Below, in pieces: positions 24,922-36,296 of a DNA stretch of 64,000 nt. Origin of the DNA: Hydractinia symbiolongicarpus (lineage: Eukaryota > Cnidaria > Hydrozoa > Anthoathecata > Hydractiniidae). A program made the position numbers and the translations under genes. Below the pieces are notes generated by a model, which did not search any database, was not told the origin of the DNA, and saw only the letters and a program-made list of their open reading frames with translations. The stretch covers positions 20,750,001-20,814,000 of the forward strand of contig NC_079888.1 in NCBI RefSeq assembly GCF_029227915.1, written 5' to 3'. Numbering within the stretch: the stretch's first letter is position 1; every line of letters starts with the position of its first letter.

Positions 24922-26345
24922 TTTTTTATTGTGGGACAAATCCTAGCCATTATCCTGCGCTGAGGAAATAGCGACATTTTCAAAAACTTCATTTCATTGA
25001 TTTTCTAACGGGGTTAGTCCGTTTGAGTTTCAACAGTTGTGTCACATATTCGTACCAACATGTATTTAGCGATATTTTTTTGATATTACTAGGTTGCATC
25101 ACTTTTAACAATGAAACGTTGACTGTGGGACTTAATTGAACTAACTTTGGACTGTGACCTGATAAATGTGATAAATGAGACAATTAGACTCCAAGAAATA
25201 ACATTCTTCTTAATTTGACGTGATTGCCGGAACTCAGCGATTACACTGGGCTCTGTAGTAGCGCTTCATTTAAGAATTAACATAAAAAAGCCATTTTTTT
25301 ATTGCGGGACCAATCTTAGCCATTATCTCGCGCTGAAGAAATAACGGCAGTTTCAAAAACTACATTTCGTTGACTTTCTAACGGTGTCAGTCCGTTTGAG
25401 TTACAACGGTTGGGTCACATATTCGTACCAACATGTATTTAGCGATATTTTTCAGATATTACTAGGTTGCATCTGTGGGACTTAATTGAGCTAACTTTGG
25501 ACTGTCACCTGATAAATGTGATAAAAGAGACAATTGGACTCCAAGAAAAAACATTCTTCTTAATTTGACATTATTGCCGAAACTCAGCGATTACACTGGG
25601 CTCTGTGGTAGCGCTTCATTTAAGAATTATGATAAAAAAAAGTCATTTTTTTATTGTGGGACAAATCCTAGCCATTATCCTGCGCTGAGGAAATAGCGAC
25701 ATTTTCAAAAACTTCATTTCATTGATTTTCTAACGGGGTTAGTCCGTTTGAGTTTCAACAGTTGTGTCACATATTCGTACCAACATGTATTTAGCGATAT
25801 TTTTTTGATATTACTAGGTTGCATCACTTTTAACAATGAAACGTTGACTGTGGGACTTAATTGAACTAACTTTGGACTGTGACCTGATAAATGTGATAAA
25901 TGAGACAATTAGACTCCAAGAAATAACATTCTTCTTAATTTGACGTGATTGCCGGAACTCAGCGATTACACTGGGCTCTGTAGTAGCGCTTCATTTAAGA
26001 ATTAACATAAAAAAGCCATTTTTTTATTGCGGGACCAATCTTAGCCATTATCTCGCGCTGAAGAAATAGCGGCAGTTTCAAAAACTACATTTCGTTGACT
26101 TTCTAACGGTGTCAGTCCGTTTGAGTTACAACGGTTGGGTCACATATTCGTACCAACATGTATTTAGCGATATTTTTCAGATATTACTAGGTTGCATCTG
26201 TGGGACTTAATTGAGCTAACTTTGGACTGTCACCTGATAAATGTGATAAAAGAGACAATTGGACTCCAAGAAAAAACATTCTTCTTAATTTGACATTATT
26301 GCCGCAACTCAGCGATTACACTGGGCTCTGTGGTAGCGCTTCATT
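24753..26345. repeat. 725-bp dimer unit in just over two copies
   Basis: Bases 24753-25477 recur at 25478-26202, and a third copy begins at 26203 and diverges by about 26345. The unit is 725 bp rather than 748 bp because one of its two monomers lacks 24 bp. Monomers start at 24689, 25065, 25438, 25790 and 26163. Shared markers include GACATTATTGCC, TCATTGATTTTC, GGGGTTAGTCC and TTCAACAGTTGTG. The repeat junction coincides with the deletion, so the crossover that made the deletion seems also to have created the unit. Confidence 0.88.
25438..25789. repeat. Truncated 352-bp monomer (24-bp internal deletion)
   Basis: At about 25470-25476 GTTGCATC is joined directly to TGTGGGACTT. Ordinary monomers have 24 more bases here, from the CGC after GCAT through TTTTAACTATGAAACGATTGA. 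Only a single base (C) of microhomology is visible at the join, so the event was out of monomer register and not an ordinary homologous exchange. Confidence 0.88.
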
Positions 26346-26512
26346 TAAGAATTATGATAAAAAAGTCATTTTTTTATTGTGGGACCAATCCTAGCCATTA
26401 TTCTGCGCAGAGGAAATAGCGACAGCTTCAAAAACTACATTTCATTGACTTTCTCACGGGGTCAGTCCGTTTGAGTTTCAACCGTTGTGTCACATATTCG
26501 TACCAACATGTA
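26163..26512. repeat. Truncated 350-bp monomer, same deletion junction
   Basis: This is the second appearance of the GCATC/TGTGGG junction (about 26195-26200), 725 bp after the first. The identical breakpoint shows it was copied with the surrounding 725-bp unit and did not arise twice. The monomer also carries CTCACGGGGTC and CTGCGCAGAGG variants towards its right end. Confidence 0.87.
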
Positions 26513-27259
26513 TTTAGCGATATTTTTTTGGTATTACTAGGTTGCATCGCCTTTAACAATGAAACGTTGACTGTGGGACTTAACTGAACTAACTTTGGAC
26601 TGTGACCTGATAAATGTGATAAATGAGACAATTGGACTCCAAGAAATAACATACTTCTTAATTTGACGTGATTGCCGGAACTCAGCGATTACACTGGGCT
26701 CTGTGGTAGCGCTTCTGTTAAGAATTAAGATAAAAAAGTCATTTTTTATTGTGGGACCAATCCTAGACGTTATCGCGCGCTGAGGAAATAGCGACAATTT
26801 CAAAAACTACATTTCATAGACATTCTAAAAGTATCAATCCGTTTGAGTTACAACGGTTGAGTCACATATTCGTACCAACATGCATTTGGCGATATTTTTC
26901 TGATATTACTAGGTTGCATCGCTTTTAATTATGAAACGATTGACTATGGGACTTAATTGAGCTAACTTTGGACTGTCACCTGATAAATGTGATAAAAGAG
27001 ACAACTGGACTCCAAGAAAAAACATTCTTCTTAATTTGACATGATTGCCGAAACTCAGCGATTACACTGGGCTGTGTGGTAGCGCTTCATTTAAGAATTA
27101 TGATAAAAAAAGTCATTTTTTTATTGTGGGACCAATCCTAGCCATTATCCTGCGCTGAGGAAATAGCGACAGTTTCAAAAACTGCATTTCATTGACTTTT
27201 TAACGGTGTCAGTCCGTTTGAGTTACAACGGTTGGGTCACATATTCGTACCAACATGTA
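26346..27259. repeat. Mosaic block, monomers 71-73
   Basis: This stretch begins inside the truncated monomer that starts at 26163 and contains monomer starts at 26513 and 26885. The second begins TTTGGCGATA and is preceded by CATAGACATTCTAAAAG. Those markers are otherwise confined to the left 20 kb, which makes this the rightmost member of the TTTGGCG subfamily that I find. Nothing but satellite is visible. Confidence 0.82.
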
Positions 27260-30200
27260 TTTAGCGATATTTTTCTGATATTACTAGGTTGCATCGCTTT
27301 TAACAATGAAACGATTGACTGTGGGACTTAATTGAGCTAACTTTGGACTGTCACCTGATAAATGTGATAAATGAAACAATTGGACTCCAAGAAATAACAA
27401 TCTTGTTAATTTGACGTGATTGCCGGAACTCAGCGATTACACTGGGCACTGTGGTAGCGCTTCATTTAAAAATTAAGATACAAAAAGTCATTTTTTATTG
27501 TGGGACCAATCCTAGCCGTTATCGCGCGCTAAAGAAATAGCGACAGTTTCAAGAACTACATTTCATTGACTTTCTAACGGTGTCAGTCCGTTTGAGTTGC
27601 AATGGTTGGGTCACATATTCGTACCAACATGTATTTAGCGATATTTTTCTGACATTACTAGGTTGCATCGCTTTTAACTATGAAAGGATTGACTGTGGGA
27701 CTTAATTGAGCTAACTTTGGACTGTCACCTGATAATTGTGATAAAAGAGACAATTGGACTCCAAGAAAAAACATTCTTCTTATTTTGACATGATTGCCGA
27801 AACTCAGCGATTACACTGGGTCTGTGGTAGCGCTTCATTTAAGAAGTATGATAAAAAAAGTCATTTTTTTATTGTGGGACTAATCCTAGCCATTATCGCG
27901 CGCTGAGGAAATAGCGACAGATTCAAAAACTACATTTCATTGACTTTCTAACGGTGCCAGTCCTTTTGAGTTACAACGGTTGGGTCACATATTCGTACCA
28001 ACATGTATTTAGCGATATTTTTCTGATATTACTAGGTTGCATCGCTTTTAACAATGAAACGTTGACTGTGGGACTTAATTGAGCTAACTTTGGACTTTCA
28101 CCTGATAAATGTGATAAATGAAACAATTGGACTCCAAGAAATAACAATCTTGTTAATTTGACATGATTGCCGAAACTCAGCGATTACACTGGGCACTGCG
28201 GTAGCGCTTCATTTAAAAATTAAGATACAAAAAGTCATTTTTTATTGTGGGACCAATCCTAGCCGTTATCGCGCGCTAAAGAAATAGCGACAGTTTCAAG
28301 AACTACATTTCATTGACTTTCTAACGGTGTCAGTCCGTTTGAGTTGCAATGGTTGGGTCACATATTCGTACCAACATGTATTTAGCGATATTTTTCTGAC
28401 ATTACTAGGTTGCATCGCTTTTAACTATGAAAGGATTGACTGTGGGACTTAATTGAGCTAACTTTGGACTGTCACCTGATAATTGTGATAAAAGAGACAA
28501 TTGGACTCCAAGAAAAACATTCTTCTTATTTTGACATGATTGCCGAAACTCAGCGATTACACTGGGCACTGTGGTAGCGCTTCATTTAAGAATTATGATA
28601 AAAAAAAGTCATTTTTTTATTGTGGGACCAATCCTAGCCGTTATCCTGCGCTGAGGAAATAGCGACAGTTTCAAAAACTACATTTCATTGACTTTCTAAC
28701 GGTGTTATGTCGTTTTGAGTTACAACGGTTGGGTCACATATTCGTACCAACATGTATTTAGCGATATTTTTCTGATATTACTAGGTTGCATCGCTTTTAA
28801 CAATGAAACGATTGACTGTGGGACTTAATTGAGCTAACTTTGGACTGTCCCCGGATAAATGTGATAAATGAAACAATTGGACTCCATGAAATAACAATCT
28901 TGTTAATTTGACGTGATTGCCGGAACTCAGCGATTACACTGGGCACTGTGGTAGCGCTTCATTTAAAAATTAAGATACAAAAAGTCATTTTTTATTGTGG
29001 GACCAATCCTAGCCGTTATCGCGCGCTAAAGAAATAGCGACAGTTTCAAGAACTACATTTCATTGACTTTCTAACGGTGTCAGTCCGTTTGAGTTGCAAC
29101 GGTTGGGTCATATATTCGTACCAACATGTATTTAGCGATATTTTTCTGACATTACTAGGTTGCATCGCTTTTAACTATGAAAGGATTGACTGTGGGACTT
29201 AATTGAGCTAACTTTGGACTGTCACCTGATAATTGTGATAAAAGAGACAATTGGACTCCAAGAAAAAACATTCTTCTTATTTTGACATGATTGCCGAAAC
29301 TCAGCGATTACACTGGGCTCTGTGGTAGCGCTTCATTTAAGAAGTATGATAAAAAAAGTCATTTTTTTATTGTGGGACTAATCCTAGCCATTATCGCGCG
29401 CTGAGGAAATAGCGACAGATTCAAAAACTACATTTCATTGACTTTCTAACGGTGCCAGTCCGTTTGAGTTACAACGGCTGGGTCACATATTCGTACCAAC
29501 ATGTATTTAGCGATATTTTTCTGATATTACTAGGTTGCATCGCTTTTAACAATGAAACGATTCACTGTGGGACTTAATTGAGCTAACTTTGGACTGTCAC
29601 CTGATAAATGTGATAAATGAAACAATTGGACTCCAAGAAATAACAATCTTGTTAATTTGACGTGATTGCCGGAACTCAGCGATTACACTGGGCACTGTGG
29701 TAGCGCTTCATTTAAAAATTAAGATACAAAAAGTCATTTTTTATTGTGGGACCAATCCTAGCCGTTATCGCGCGCTAAAGAAATAGCGACAGTTTCAAGA
29801 ACTACATTTCATTGACTTTCTAACGGTGTCAGTCCGTTTGAGTTGCAATGGTTGGGTCACATATTCGTACCAACATGTATTTAGCGATATTTTTCTGACA
29901 TTACTAGGTTGCATCGCTTTTAACTATGAAAGGATTGACTGTGGGACTTAATTGAGCTAACTTTGGACTGTCACCTGATAATTGTGATAAAAGAGAAAAT
30001 TGGACTCCAAGAAAAACATTCTTCTTATTTTGACATGATTGCCGAAACTCAGCGATTACACTGGGCTCTGTGGTAGCGCTTCATTTAAGAAGTATGATAA
30101 AAAAAGTCATTTTTTTATTGTGGGACTAATCCTAGCCATTATCGCACGCTGAGGAAATAGCGACAGATTCAAAAACTACATTTCATTGACTTTCTAACGG

Positions 30201-33200
30201 TGCCAGTCCGTTTGAGTTACAACGGTTGGGTCACATATTCGTACCAACATGTATTTAGCGATATTTTTCTGATATTACTAGGTTGCATCGCTTTTAACAA
30301 TGAAACGATTCACTGTGGGACTTAATTGAGCTAACTTAGGACTGTCACCTGATAAATGTGATAAATAAAACAATTGGACTCCAAGAAATAACAATCTTGT
30401 TAATTTGACGTGATTGCCGAAACTCAGCGATTACACTGGGCACTGTGGTAGCGCTTCATTTAAGAATTATGATAAAAAAAGTCATTTTTTTATTGTGGGA
30501 CCAATCCTAGCCGTTATCCTGCGCTGAGGAAATAGCGACAGTTTCAAAAACTACATTTCATTGACTTTCTAACGGTGTTATGTCGTTTTGAGTTACAACG
30601 GTTGGGTCACATATTCGTACCAACATGTATTTAGCGATATTTTTCTGATATTACTAGGTTGCATCGCTTTTAACAATGAAACGATTGACTGTTGGACTTA
30701 ATTGAGCTAACTTTGGACTGTCCCCGGATAAATGTGATAAATGAAACAATTGGACTCCATGAAATAACAATCTTGTTAATTTGACGTGATTGCCGGAACT
30801 CAGCGATTACACTGGGCACTGTGGTAGCGCTTCATTTAAAAATTAAGATACAAAAAGTCATTTTTTATTGTGGGACCAATCCTAGCCGTTATCGCGCGCT
30901 AAAGAAATAGCGACAGTTTCAAGAACTACATTTCATTGACTTTCTAACGGTGTCAGTCCGTTTGAGTTGCAACGGTTGGTTCACATATTCGTACCAACAT
31001 GTATTTAGCGATATTTTTCTGACATTACTAGGTTGCATCGCTTTGAACTATGAAAGGATTGACTGTGGGACTTAATTGAGCTAACTTTGGACTGTCACCT
31101 GATAATTGTGATAAAAGAGACAATTGGACTCCAAGAAAAAACATTCTTTTTATTTTGACATGATTGCCGAAACTCAGCGATTACACTGGGCTCTGTGGTA
31201 GCGCTTCATTTAAGAAGTATGATAAAAAAAGTCATTTTTTTATTGTGGGACTAATCCTAGCCATTATCGCGCGCTGAGGAAATAGCGACAGATTCAAAAA
31301 CTACATTTCATTGACTTTCTAACGGTGCCAGTCCGTTTGAGTTACAACGGTTAGGTCACATATTCGTACCAACATGTATTTAGCGATATTTTTCTGATAT
31401 TACTAGGTTGCATCGCTTTTAACAATGAAACGATTCACTGTGGGACTTAATTGAGCTAACTTTGGACTGTCACCTGATAAATGTGATAAATGAAACAATT
31501 GGACTCCAAGAAATAATAATCTTGTTAATTTGACGTGATTGCCGAAACTCAGCGATTACACTGGGCACTGTGGTAGCGCTTCATTTAAAAATTAAGATAC
31601 AAAAAGTCATTTTCTATTGTGGGACCAATCCTAGCCGTTATCGCGCGCTAAAGAAATAGCGACAGTTTCAAGAACTACATTTCATTGACTTTCTAACGGT
31701 GTCAGTCCGTTTGAGTTGCAACGGTTGGGTCACATATTCGTACCAACATGTATTTAGCGACATTTTTCTGACATTACTAGGTTGCATCGCTTTTAACTAT
31801 GAAACGATTGACTGTGGGACTTAATTGAGCTAACTTTGGACTGTGACCTGATAATTGTGATAAAAGAGACAATTGGACTCCAAGAAAAAACATTCTTCTT
31901 ATTTTGACATGATTGCCGAAACTCAGCGATTACATTGGACTCTGTGGTAGCGCTTCATTTAAGAAGTCTGATAAAAAAAGTCATTTTTTTATTGTGGGAC
32001 TAATCCTAGCCATTATCGCGCGCTGAGGAAATAGCGACAGTTTCAAAAACTACATTTCATTGACTTTTTAACGGTGTCAGTCCGCTTGAGTTCCAACGGC
32101 TGGGTCACATATTCGTACCAACATGTATTTAGCGATATTTTTCTGATATTACTAGGTTGCATCGCTTTTAACAATGAAAGGATTGACTGTGGGACTTAAT
32201 TGAGCTAACTTTGGACTGTCACCTGATAATTGTGATAAAAGAGACAATTGGACTCCAAGAAAAAACATTCTTCTTATTTTGACATGATTGCCGAAACTCA
32301 GCGATTACACTGGGCTCTGTGGTAGCGCTTCATTTAAGAAGTATGATAAAAAAAGTCATTTTTTTATTGTGGGACTAATCCTAGCCATTATCGCGCGCTG
32401 AGGAAATAGCGACAGATTCAAAAACTACATTTCATTGAATTTCTAACGGTGCCAGTCCTTTTGAGTTACAACGGTTGGGTCACATATTCGTACCAACATG
32501 TATTTAGCGATATTTTTCTGATATTACTAGGTTGCATCGCTTTTAACAATGAAACGTTGACTGTGGGACTTAATTGAGCTAACTTTGGACTGTCACCTGA
32601 TAAATGTGATAAATGAAACAATTGGACTCCAAGAAATAACAATCTTGTTAATTTGACATGATTGCCGAAACTCAGCGATTACACTGGGCACTGCGGTAGC
32701 GCTTCATTTAAAAATTAAGATACAAAAAGTCATTTTTTATTGTGGGACCAATCCTAGCCGTTATCGCGCGCTAAAGAAATAGCGACAGTTTCAAGAACTA
32801 CATTTCATTGACTTTCTAACGGTGTCAGTCCGTTTGAGTTGCAATGGTTGGGTCACATATTCGTACCAACATGTATTTAGCGATATTTTTCTGACATTAC
32901 TAGGTTGCATCGCTTTTAACTATGAAAGGATTGACTGTGGGACTTAATTGAGCTAACTTTGGACTGTCACCTGATAATTGTGATAAAAGAGACAATTGGA
33001 CTCCAAGAAAAACATTCTTCGTATTTTGACATGATTGCCGAAACTCAGCGATTACACTGGGCTCTGTGGTAGCGCTTCATTTAAAAATTAAGATACAAAA
33101 AGTCATTTTTTATTGTGGGACCAATCCTAGCCCTTATCGCGCGCTAAAAAAATAGCGACAGTTTCAAGAACTACATTTCATTGACTTTCTAACGGTGTCA

Positions 33201-36200
33201 GTCCGTTTGAGTTGCAACGGTTGGGTCACATATTCGTACCAACATGTATTTAGCGATATTTTTCTGACATTACTAGGTTGCATCGCTTTTAACTATGAAA
33301 GGATTGACTGTGGGACTTAATTGAGCTAACTTTGGACTGTCACCTGATAATTGTGATAAAAGAGACAATTGGACTCCAAGAAAAAACATTCTTCTTATTT
33401 TGACATGATTGCCGAAACTCAGCGATTACACTGGGCTCTGTGGTAGCGCTTCATTTAAGAAGTATGATGAAAAAAGTCATTTTTTTATTGTAGGACTAAT
33501 CCTAGCCATTATCGCGCGCTGAGGAAATAGCGACAGATTCAAAAACTACATTTCATTGACTTTCTAACGGTGCCAGTCCGTTTGAGTTACAACGGTTGGG
33601 TCACATATTCGTACCAACATGTATTTAGCGATATTTTTCTGATATTACTAGGTTGCATCGCTTTTAACAATGAAACGATTCACTGTGGGACTTAATTGAG
33701 CTAACTTTGGACTGTCACCTGACAAATGTGATAAATGAAACAATTGGACTCCAAGAAATAACAATCTTGTTAATTTGACGTGATTGCCGGAACTCAGCGA
33801 TTACACTGGGCACTGTGGTAGCGCTTCATTTAAAAATTAAGATACAAAAAGTCATTTTTTATTGTGGGACCAATCCTAGCCGTTATCGCGCGCTAAAGAA
33901 ATAGCGACAGTTTCAAGAACTACATTTCATTGACTTTCTAACGGTGTCAGTCCGTTTGAGTTGCAATGGTTGGGTCACATATTCGTACCAACATGTATTT
34001 AGCGATATTTTTCTGACATTACTAGGTTGCATCGCTTTTAACTATGAAAGGATTGACTGTGGGACTTAATTGAGCTAACTTTGGACTGTCACCTGATAAT
34101 TGTGATAAAAGAGAAAATTGGACTCCAAGAAAAACATTCTTCTTATTTTGACATGATTGCCGAAACTCAGCGATTACACTGGGCTCTGTGGTAGCGCTTC
34201 ATTTAAGAAGTACGATAAAAAAAGTCATTTTTTTATTGTGGGACTAATCCTAGCCATTATCGCGCGCTGAGGAAATAGCGACAGATTCAAAAACTACATT
34301 TCATTGACTTTCTAACGGTGCCAGTCCGTTTGAGTTACAACGGTTGGGTCACATATTCGTACCAACATGTATTTAGCGATATTTTTCTGATATTACTAGG
34401 TTGCATCGCTTTTAACAATGAAACGATTCACTGTGGGACTTAATTGAGCTAACTTTGGACTGTCACCTGATAAATGTGATAAATGAAACAATTGGACTCC
34501 AAGAAATAACAATCTTGTTAATTTGACGTGATTGCCGAAACTCAGCGATTACACTGGGCACTGTGGTAGCGCTTTATTTAAGAATTATGATAAAAAAAAG
34601 TCATTTTTTTATTGTGGGACCAATCCTAGCCGTTATCCTGCGCTGAGGAAATAGCGACAGTTTCAAAAACTACATTTCATTGACTTTCTAACGGTGTTAT
34701 GTCGTTTTGAGTTACAACGGTTGGGTCACATATTCGTACCAACATGTATTTAGCGATATTTTTCTGATATTACTAGGTTGCATCGCTTTTAACAATGAAA
34801 CGATTGACTGTGGGACTTAATTGAGCTGACTTTGGACTGTCCCCGGATAAATGTGATAAATGAAACAATTGGACTCCATGAAATAACAATCTTGTTAATT
34901 TGACGTGATTGCCGGAACTCAGCGATTACACTGGGCACTGTGGTAGCGCTTCATTTAAAAATTAAGATACAAAAAGTCATTTTTTATTGTGGGACCAATC
35001 CTAGCCGTTATCGCGCGCTAAAGAAATAGCGACAGTTTCAAGAACTACATTTCATTGACTTTCTAACGGTGTCAGTCCGTTTGAGTTGCAACGGTTGGGT
35101 CACATATTCGTACCAACATGTATTTAGCGATATTTTTCTGACATTACTAGGTTGCATCGCTTTGAACTATGAAAGGATTGACTGTGGGACTTAATTGAGC
35201 TAACTTTGGACTGTCACCTGATAATTGTGATAAAAGAGACAATTGGACTCCAAGAAAAAACATTCTTCTTATTTTGACATGATTGCCGAAACTCAGCGAT
35301 TACACTGGGCTCTGTGGTAGCGCTTCATTTAAGAAGTATGATAAAAAAAGTCATTTTTTTATTGTGGGACTAATCCTAGCCATTATCGCGCGCTGAGGAA
35401 ATAGCGACAGATTCAAAAACTACATTTCATTGACTTTCTAACGGTGCCAGTCCGTTTGAGTTACAACGGTTAGGTCACATATTCGTACCAACATGTATTT
35501 AGCGATATTTTTCTGATATTACTAGGTTGCATCGCTTTTAACAATGAAACGATTCACTGTGGGACTTAATTGAGCTAACTTTGGACTGTCACCTGATAAA
35601 TGTGATAAATGAAACAATTGGACTCCAAGAAATAATAATCTTGTTAATTTGACGTGATTGCCGAAACTCAGCGATTACACTGGGCACTGTGGTAGCGCTT
35701 CATTTAAAAATTAAGATACAAAAAGTCATTTTCTATTGTGGGACCAATCCTAGCCGTTATCGCGCGCTAAAGAAATAGCGACAGTTTCAAGAACTACATT
35801 TCATTGACTTTCTAACGGTGTCAGTCCGTTTGAGTTGCAACGGTTGGGTCACATATTCGTACCAACATGTATTTAGCGACATTTTTCTGACATTACTAGG
35901 TTGCATCGCTTTTAACTATGAAACGATTGACTGTGGGACTTAATTGAGCTAACTTTGGACTGTGACCTGATAATTGTGATAAAAGAGACAATTGGACTCC
36001 AAGAAAAAACATTCTTCTTATTTTGACATGATTGCCGAAACTCAGCGATTACATTGGACTCTGTGGTAGCGCTTCATTTAAGAAGTATGATAAAAAAAGT
36101 CATTTTTTTATTGTGGGACTAATCCTAGCCATTATCGCGCGCTGAGGAAATAGCGACAGTTTCAAAAACTACATTTCATTGACTTTTTAACGGTGTCAGT

Positions 36201-36246
36201 CCGTTTGAGTTCCAACGGCTGAGTCACATATTCGTACCAACATGTA
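27260..36246. repeat. A/B dimeric higher-order repeat block
   Basis: Two monomer types alternate. B has CAATGAAACG, GAAACAATTGG, AACAATCTTG and TTAATTTGACGTG. A has TGACATTACTAGG, usually CTATGAAAGG, then GATAATTGTGATAAAAG and CTTATTTTGACATG. B starts: 27260, 28008, 28757, 29506, 30254, 30630, 31379, 32503, 33624, 34372, 34749, 35498. A starts: 27634, 28381, 29131, 29880, 31004, 31753, 32128 (hybrid), 32876, 33249, 33998, 35123, 35872. Alternation slips to B-B at 30254/30630 and 34372/34749, and to A-A at 31753/32128 and 32876/33249. The dimer period is about 749 bp. A single B/A pair at 11973-12720 may represent the ancestral dimer. Confidence 0.85.
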
Positions 36247-36296
36247 TTTAGCGATATTTTTCTGATATTACTAGGTTGCATCGCTTTTAACAATGA
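27683..36296. repeat. 12-monomer block repeated as an 11-monomer block
   Basis: Bases 27683-32177 recur from 32178. The offset is 4495 bp (12 monomers) for starts 28008 and 28381, then 4118-4119 bp (11 monomers) from 29131 to 32128. The second copy lacks the equivalent of the monomer at 28757; the switch lies near 33063. Markers shared by the copies include GCCAGTCC, GGTGTTATGTCG (30574 and 34693), CCCCGGATAAATG and TTTAGCGACA (31753 and 35872). The first copy also holds an internal five-monomer repeat of 1873 bp (28757-29506 against 30630-31379). Confidence 0.85.

Noticed and set aside
25366-25387. CENP-B-box-like TTCGTTGAC followed by TAACGG
   Set aside because: The canonical box needs TTCG, then A and CGGG at fixed spacing within 17 bp. 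Here the two halves are too far apart and the usual monomer reads TTCATTGAC. ATTCGTACCAACATG was also considered and lacks the CGGG half.
26537-26803. 88-codon minus-strand open frame, longest in the window
   Set aside because: It lies across parts of two ordinary satellite monomers in a different frame from the 74-codon ORF, and is open only because of local variants. A frame of this length is expected by chance in 64 kb.
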